Of a stretch of 23,778 bases of DNA, positions 18,999 to 23,778 are shown in pieces (position 1 is the first letter of the stretch; each line of letters opens with the position of its first letter). The notes below the pieces were generated by a model. That model was given only the letters and a program-made list of their open reading frames with translations, did not search any database and was not told the DNA's origin. The position numbers and the translations under genes are program-made. The stretch spans positions 18,743-42,520 of the forward strand of contig VBJT01000119.1 in assembly GCA_005880075.1 (NCBI GenBank), read 5' to 3'. This DNA is from Chloroflexota bacterium. GTDB lineage: Bacteria; Chloroflexota; Dehalococcoidia; SM23-28-2; RBG-16-64-32.

Positions 18999-21770
18999 AT
19001 GCAGGGCGCGACGGTTCACCACACAACGGCTAAGAAAATATCTCTCGTCGCTGACTGGCTTACGGACGAGCGAACGCTTCCCGGCCCCCCTTGGCCCCTG
19101 AACGCAGTCTTGCTTGCGATAATCACCGTCGGCCCCCTTCTCTTAGCCGCTTTCCTTCTGAAGGATGTCTCGCCCGTTTTTTGGCTTCTTCTCATCGCGG
19201 ACCTCGTCGTGCTCTTTGGCGTTGCCCTGGCGACCTTTCGCACGCCCGCGCTGTTCATCGCCGTCATCATCATTTGGTTTGCTCTCCAACGAATCGTGGT
19301 CGCTCTGCTGGCGCCGCATATCAGCGCCGATCTTGTCCGGCTGCTCCTCACTTACAAGGAGGGCTTCTACATGATATTGGTCGCTGTTGGCGCTTGTACG
19401 GTAGCGATCCGTTATCTGCGCGGGGACCGAGCGCTCCCAGCTCTGTTCGCGGCAGACGCCATCGCCTTGGCGTTTCTTGGTTGGCTAGCCCTCATTTTTA
19501 TCAGCGACCCACATACATCCACGCCCGAAATAACCTACTTGAGACGCTTTGCCGCTCCCCTGCTTCTCTACATCGGCGGCCGGCTACTCATTGCGCGGCG
19601 TGACCAGTTCGTAGACAGCATGCGTCTGTTCGTCGTTGTTGCAGTCGGGGTGGCAGCCTTCGGGTTTGTGGAGCGCTTCGTTCTCGACATCTCGTTCTGG
19701 CGCGATACGGTAGACGCGACGACATTCTACGGCAAGCAAGTCCAGTCCGGCCTCCTGCCGCAAAATTGGACGGTGATCTACAGGGGCGTCCCGGATGGGA
19801 TTTTCATCGCGCTACCGCTTCAAGAACCGGTCCGTCGCCTCGTCTCGACGTACCTCGAGCCGACCACGCTAAGCAGTCTTCTTGCGCTGGCGTTGCTCCT
19901 AATTGTCCTGGTGCCAGATCTGGCTTGGAACAGAAGCGCGCGGCTTCAACGAATAGCCATTGGCCTCTCAATTGCGGCCCTGGGAATCGCCGCCGTAGCG
20001 ACGCTCAGCCGTGGAGGCATGGTCACCTTCGTTGCCGCAGCCGGGTTCGTCCTGGCTGTACGATGGATTCGCAGCCCCGGCTGGAGAGTCAGCATCCCGC
20101 TGCCTTTTCTGCTCGTCCCGCTGCTCCTCTTGATGGCCATGGGCGCGGCCCTTACGTCATTCGATGACGTCCCGGCGAGGGCGACGGCTCGCGATGTACT
20201 GGCGACGAGAGCGATTTCTGGGCTTTCCGACGAGCCAGCACCGATGGACACACCGCAGCCGAGACCTGCCGGTGCTGACAGTCCGCTCCAGGAGATCGGC
20301 GTTCACCCACCGGGCAGCACTGCAGATGCAGCATCAAAGCACTTGCGTGGCCTCACCAGCGGTCTCGAAGAGATGCTTACCAGTCCGCTTGGTCGCGGCC
20401 TTGGCGCCACAGGCAACTGGAGCGGAATACCGGGGTCTACGAACGAGAGCACGCTCGGGGTGATTGCGGCGCAGCTCGGAATAGCTGGTTTTGTTTTGTA
20501 CTCCGGTTTCTTTGCTGCCCTGATAATCGCCTTGGTGGCCGCTGCATGGAATCGCACTGGAATCTGGTCAGACGTTCCGTTGGTCCTCGCTGGGGCGATG
20601 CTAGGGTTGTTCATTGTCTCGTGTGTCTCAGAGTCCACCTCGGGCATCCTCGGCAACGCCTTCTATCTTCTCTTCGCCGGATGGGCGCTCTCGATGATAA
20701 CCGCCCCGTCCAACAGACTGCGCTTGCGGCTAGTGCCCGAGCGTCCGGCGGACAGCACGGTCGGTGCCGCCGACACCTATCCTGAAGTTGACGCATCGGC
20801 TGCACCCAACCAGACTAGGGCGTTAGCGGGTTATGGTCCCCATTCACTCTCGAAGGGCCCCATCTTGCTCAACCGAGAAGCGCTTGTAACCATCGTTATC
20901 CTCAACTGGAATAGTCTCGAGGACACCCGGGACTGTCTCCAGAGCCTCGGCCACGTGACCTACTCGAACCGGCGCATTGTCGTCGTGGATAACGGGTCCG
21001 CGTTGCGCGAGGCGGCACGGCTCCGTGATGAGTTTCACGAGGTGCATATAATCGAGAGCGCGACGAATATCGGCTTCGCTGCAGGCGCTAACCTCGGTAT
21101 CCGCTTCGCGCTCGCGCAAGGATCGGACTACGTCCTTCTCCTGAACAACGACACCACGGTTGACTCGACGTTTCTCACGGCCCTTGTTGACGCTGGGCAA
21201 TCCCGAAAGGATGGCGCGGCTTTCTGCCCGAAGGCCTACTTCTATGCCCGCCCGGAAATCATCTACTCGACCGGCGGTAGCGTTAGCATTTGGACGGCCA
21301 CTGCAAAGCAGATCGGCCGCGGCGTGCGGGACTCCGGCCAGTTCGACCGTATAGCCGCTCGCGACTACGCGGACGGAGTATGCATGCTGATACCTCGCGC
21401 CGCACTGGAGATCGTCGGGCTCCTCGACGAGGACTATTTCGCTTATTGGGAAGAGACGGACTGGTGCACTCGCGCCCGCGCCAAGGGACTCCGGTGCTAC
21501 TATATCCCGGAAGCGAAGATCTGGCATAAGGCGGCTCGCGTCCAGTCGCCGACAAACGAGTACCATTTTCTCTATCGGCGCAATGCGTTAATGTTCGTGC
21601 GCAAGCGCGGGACACCGGTTCATCGAATAGTTGCACTGCTCATCCACATATTCTTTTACGGCCCGCGCTACTTCTTGATGCACCCGGGCAAGATAGGGCG
21701 CGCACCCGCCGAACTGAAAGCTCTGCTCCACCAGGCCAGTAACCAGCAGCCGCGAAGGCCGTTTCTGTAA
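18999..21770 (+). CDS. O-antigen polymerase/ligase-like membrane protein fused to a GT2 glycosyltransferase
   Basis: A 923-residue protein with two parts. Residues 1 to about 575 form a polytopic membrane domain of the O-antigen ligase/Wzy type. It has many hydrophobic helices, the motif STYLEPTTLSSLLALALLLI, the ATLSRGGMVTFVAAAGFVLA segment, a long periplasmic loop (about 385-460) and PLGRGLGATGNWSG with NESTLGVIAAQLGIAGFVLY. After a 45-50-residue hydrophilic linker, a GT2 domain runs from about 627 to 890. It has VTIVILNWNSLEDTRDCLQS, the donor-binding LLLNNDTTVD, DGVCMLIPRAALEIVGLLDE and YWEETDWCTRARAKGL. A helix with IVALLIHIFFYGPRYF ends the protein. Chain polymerisation or transfer occurs outside the membrane, while GT2 transfer occurs inside, so one polypeptide would work on both faces. 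Fusion by a lost stop is a possible alternative. The next gene begins 7 bases after the stop. Confidence 0.87.
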   Translation: MQGATVHHTTAKKISLVADWLTDERTLPGPPWPLNAVLLAIITVGPLLLAAFLLKDVSPVFWLLLIADLVVLFGVALATFRTPALFIAVIIIWFALQRIVVALLAPHISADLVRLLLTYKEGFYMILVAVGACTVAIRYLRGDRALPALFAADAIALAFLGWLALIFISDPHTSTPEITYLRRFAAPLLLYIGGRLLIARRDQFVDSMRLFVVVAVGVAAFGFVERFVLDISFWRDTVDATTFYGKQVQSGLLPQNWTVIYRGVPDGIFIALPLQEPVRRLVSTYLEPTTLSSLLALALLLIVLVPDLAWNRSARLQRIAIGLSIAALGIAAVATLSRGGMVTFVAAAGFVLAVRWIRSPGWRVSIPLPFLLVPLLLLMAMGAALTSFDDVPARATARDVLATRAISGLSDEPAPMDTPQPRPAGADSPLQEIGVHPPGSTADAASKHLRGLTSGLEEMLTSPLGRGLGATGNWSGIPGSTNESTLGVIAAQLGIAGFVLYSGFFAALIIALVAAAWNRTGIWSDVPLVLAGAMLGLFIVSCVSESTSGILGNAFYLLFAGWALSMITAPSNRLRLRLVPERPADSTVGAADTYPEVDASAAPNQTRALAGYGPHSLSKGPILLNREALVTIVILNWNSLEDTRDCLQSLGHVTYSNRRIVVVDNGSALREAARLRDEFHEVHIIESATNIGFAAGANLGIRFALAQGSDYVLLLNNDTTVDSTFLTALVDAGQSRKDGAAFCPKAYFYARPEIIYSTGGSVSIWTATAKQIGRGVRDSGQFDRIAARDYADGVCMLIPRAALEIVGLLDEDYFAYWEETDWCTRARAKGLRCYYIPEAKIWHKAARVQSPTNEYHFLYRRNALMFVRKRGTPVHRIVALLIHIFFYGPRYFLMHPGKIGRAPAELKALLHQASNQQPRRPFL

Positions 21771-21777
21771 GCGAAGC

Positions 21778-22917
21778 ATGACGACGACAGTCACTGTAAC
21801 GCGCAAGCGTGAGGGTGCCGCGGTCACCGGCCGAAGGGATGGCTCACTAAAGGGGCTTGTCCTCAGTGGTGGAAAAGGTAGCCGCCTCCGTCCATTTACT
21901 TACACGAACGCCAAGCAGTTGGTGCCTATCGCCAACAAGCCAGTAATCTTCTACACGATCGAACAACTAGTTGAGGCTGGCATTACCGATATTGGCATCG
22001 TCGTTGGCGATACCGGCGAACAAGTGGCGGCCGCGATCGGCGATGGTTCGCAGTTTCACGCAAGAATCACGTTCATCCAGCAAAATGCTCCGTTGGGAAT
22101 CGCTCACGCCGTGGCGACTGCGCGAGACTTCTTGGGCGACTCGCCGTTCGTGCTCTACCTGGGCGATAACTTCGTGATGGGCGGGATTCAATCCTACGTT
22201 GAAAACTTTAGAGCTAACGGCAGCTGTTCGCAGATCCTGTTACATCCCGTGCCAAACCCGGAGGCCTTCGGCATCGCTGAAATGTCCGGGGGATGTGTCA
22301 CTCGAATAGTCGAGAAGCCCCGTAAGCCCCAGAGCAATCTAGCCGTTGTCGGTATTTACATGTTCACCGAGGCCGTCCACGATGTGATCGACGGACTTTC
22401 GCCTTCATGGCGCGGCGAGCTTGAAATTACCGATGCAATTCAGGGTCTCCTCGACCGCGGCCTCACGGTTGACGCCGAGGTGATGGACCGCTACTGGATC
22501 GATACCGGCAAGATGGACGACATGCTGAACGCTAACCGGGTGGTATTAAGCGCAATGGAGCCGCGTTGCGACGGGTCTATCGACGAGAAATCCCGCATCC
22601 ATCCACCAGTACTCATCGAGAGGGGAGCAACCGTGGAAGATAGCGTCCTGCGCGGACCCCTCGTGATCGGCCGTGATGCGGCCATCGTTAACTCCTACAT
22701 TGGGCCCAATACGTCTATAGATGCACGGTGCCGCATTGTCGGCTGCCGTATCGAAGACAGCATCATCATGGAAGACAGCCGACTCGAGCATCTTCACTGG
22801 CCCGTGGCGAAAAGCATGATCGGCCGATTTGTCGAGCTTCAGGGCGGGCACAACGCGGGTGGGCTCTACAGCCTCACGCTTGGCGACCACAGCCGCATCG
22901 AAATGCCGGACGGATAG
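21778..22917 (+). CDS. rmlA: Glucose-1-phosphate thymidylyltransferase, long form
   Basis: This 379-residue enzyme makes dTDP-glucose from dTTP and glucose-1-phosphate, the first step toward dTDP-rhamnose. Motifs: LKGLVLSGGKGSRLRPF (nucleotide loop), TYTNAKQLVPIANKPVIFY, TDIGIVVGDTGEQV, PLGIAHAVATARDFLGDSPF, LYLGDNF (metal-binding Asp), VEKPRKPQSN and YWIDTGKMDDMLNANR. The C-terminal third (about 260-360) has left-handed beta-helix hexapeptides (VLIERGATVEDSVLRGPLVI, IVNSYIGPNTSIDARCRIVG). This marks the long-form group of archaea, actinobacteria and Chloroflexota, unlike the 290-residue enterobacterial RmlA. About 25 extra N-terminal residues precede the conserved core. ATG 21778 is the only plausible start, though no strong ribosome site is present. 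It is tightly linked to the upstream fusion gene and to rmlB 4 bases downstream. Confidence 0.93.
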   Translation: MTTTVTVTRKREGAAVTGRRDGSLKGLVLSGGKGSRLRPFTYTNAKQLVPIANKPVIFYTIEQLVEAGITDIGIVVGDTGEQVAAAIGDGSQFHARITFIQQNAPLGIAHAVATARDFLGDSPFVLYLGDNFVMGGIQSYVENFRANGSCSQILLHPVPNPEAFGIAEMSGGCVTRIVEKPRKPQSNLAVVGIYMFTEAVHDVIDGLSPSWRGELEITDAIQGLLDRGLTVDAEVMDRYWIDTGKMDDMLNANRVVLSAMEPRCDGSIDEKSRIHPPVLIERGATVEDSVLRGPLVIGRDAAIVNSYIGPNTSIDARCRIVGCRIEDSIIMEDSRLEHLHWPVAKSMIGRFVELQGGHNAGGLYSLTLGDHSRIEMPDG

Positions 22918-22921
22918 ACCA

Positions 22922-23778
22922 TTGGCCACTTATCTGGTTACCGGTGGCAGCGGATTTATCGGTAGCAACTTCATCCTACGCCTGTTACGCGAGCGCCCAG
23001 ATGCGCGCGTCATCAACCTGGACAAGCTCACTTATGCTGGAAACCCGGCGAATCTTCGCGAGGTAGGAGCCGACGACCGCTATCGATTTGTCCACGGCGA
23101 TATTTGCGACGGCCAGCTCGTTCGCGATTTGATGCGAGAGGCGCACTATGTCGCGCATTTTGCAGCCGAGACGCACGTCGATCGCTCGCTGATGGAGCCC
23201 GGCTCGTTCATCCAGACAGACGTCTTCGGCACCTATACGCTGCTAGAGGCGGCGCGTCAGAACGGGCGCCTCGAGCGCTTCCTTCACATCTCGACTGATG
23301 AGGTATACGGCGAAGTGTTGCCGACTGACATGGCATCGGTTGAGAGCGACCCCTTCAACCCGCGCAGTCCCTACTCCGCGAGCAAAGCTGGAGGCGAGAT
23401 GCAATGCCGGGCGTACATCGAGACGTATGGCCTTCCCATCGTCGTGGCCCGGCCGGCGAACAACGTGGGACCGCGCCAACACATCGAGAAGTTCGTGCCA
23501 CTGTGCACGACTAATGCGCTGAATGACCAGCCGATCCCCATCTACGGAGACGGCCGGCAAGTGCGCGATCGTTTGTTTGTCGACGACGACGGTGAGGCCC
23601 TCGACCTTCTCCTACACGAAGGCCAGCCCGGCGAGGCATACAACATCGGCGCCGGCAACCAGCGCCCGAACCTCGACGTAGCTGAGCTGATCCTCGACCT
23701 ACTCGAGAAACCCCGTTCACTGATCCGCTTCGTGGAGGACCGCGCCGGGCACGATCGCGGTTACTTTCTCGACTCCGC
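22922..23778 (+). CDS. rmlB: dTDP-glucose 4,6-dehydratase, partial (runs off the window)
   Basis: The frame begins with TTG 22922 and is open to the window end, giving 285 residues of a usual 320-350. It converts dTDP-glucose to dTDP-4-keto-6-deoxyglucose with NAD+. The N-terminal Rossmann motif is YLVTGGSGFIGSNFILRLL, with LDKLTYAGNPANL, HGDICDGQLV and HFAAETHVDRSLMEPGSFIQ. The catalytic STDEVYG (Thr-Asp-Glu) and YSASKAGGE (Tyr-x3-Lys) are both intact. The substrate-loop region reads ARPANNVGPRQHIEKFVPLC and RQVRDRLFVDDDGEALDLLL, where relatives usually have RDWLYV.DH; this is a local variation. The C-terminal part RFVEDRAGHDRGYFLDS reaches the window end. A weak CGGA at 22911-22914 is the only ribosome site. 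The 4-base gap after rmlA implies one operon. Confidence 0.92.
   Translation, partial: MATYLVTGGSGFIGSNFILRLLRERPDARVINLDKLTYAGNPANLREVGADDRYRFVHGDICDGQLVRDLMREAHYVAHFAAETHVDRSLMEPGSFIQTDVFGTYTLLEAARQNGRLERFLHISTDEVYGEVLPTDMASVESDPFNPRSPYSASKAGGEMQCRAYIETYGLPIVVARPANNVGPRQHIEKFVPLCTTNALNDQPIPIYGDGRQVRDRLFVDDDGEALDLLLHEGQPGEAYNIGAGNQRPNLDVAELILDLLEKPRSLIRFVEDRAGHDRGYFLDS

Noticed and set aside
1..23778. Mobile element, CRISPR array, tRNA or rRNA genes
   Set aside because: No transposase, integrase, spaced repeats with unique spacers, cloverleaf or rRNA-like sequence was recognised; the only arrays are the protein-coding super-repeat and the short triplet at 11595.

Overview
The window is GC-rich bacterial chromosomal DNA with dense coding, short intergenic gaps (none over about 190 bases) and frequent GTG/TTG starts. 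Several genes have a -10 hexamer almost touching the start codon, so some mRNAs are probably leaderless or nearly so. No taxonomic marker gene is present. The style (leaderless genes, Tat lipoprotein, stand-alone citramalate synthase, long-form RmlA, large polysaccharide enzymes with membrane-binding tails) fits Chloroflexota best, with a high-GC actinobacterium as the alternative. This assignment is an inference. No tRNA, rRNA, CRISPR array, transposase or integrase was seen.

Left part (1-6.6 kb), mixed metabolism and stress. It holds the tail of a TolB-like beta-propeller protein, then a 23-bp palindrome beside a perfect -10 box. Next come a macro-domain (ADP-ribose) protein and a metal-dependent amidohydrolase, which look co-transcribed. 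On the minus strand are a secreted intradiol-dioxygenase-like Tat lipoprotein, a small universal-stress-like protein and a membrane-anchored PDZ protein. On the plus strand follow a citramalate synthase gene (isoleucine pathway) broken by an internal deletion and frameshift, and a 72-residue zinc-ribbon protein with its own good promoter.

Middle (6.7-9.7 kb). A secreted lytic-transglycosylase-like protein carries a long repeat region: nine related modules arranged as three A-B-C triads with an exact 188-residue period. The gene is split into two frames. The period itself shows that exactly 74 bases are missing at the break.

Right part (9.7-23.8 kb), cell-surface polysaccharide locus. Plus strand: a double GT2 glycosyltransferase, a Wzm/Wzt-type ABC exporter, an O-antigen polymerase/ligase-like protein fused to a GT2 glycosyltransferase, rmlA, and rmlB, which runs off the window end. 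RmlA and RmlB give dTDP-4-keto-6-deoxyglucose, the precursor of dTDP-rhamnose. Minus strand, transcribed toward the exporter genes: a DUF2142-like membrane protein, a SAM methyltransferase with a coiled-coil tail, and a giant two-module glycosyltransferase, also frameshifted. The enzymes would build a rhamnose-type glycan at the inner face of the membrane, modify it, and export or polymerise it.

Three independent frame-disrupting deletions (about 64, exactly 74 and about 35 bases) in otherwise well-conserved genes within 24 kb are the main caution. They point to assembly error or recent gene decay. No clearly new defence or mobile system was found. The most distinctive biology is the A-B-C repeat surface hydrolase, the polymerase-glycosyltransferase fusion, the palindromic operator and the leaderless promoter pattern.
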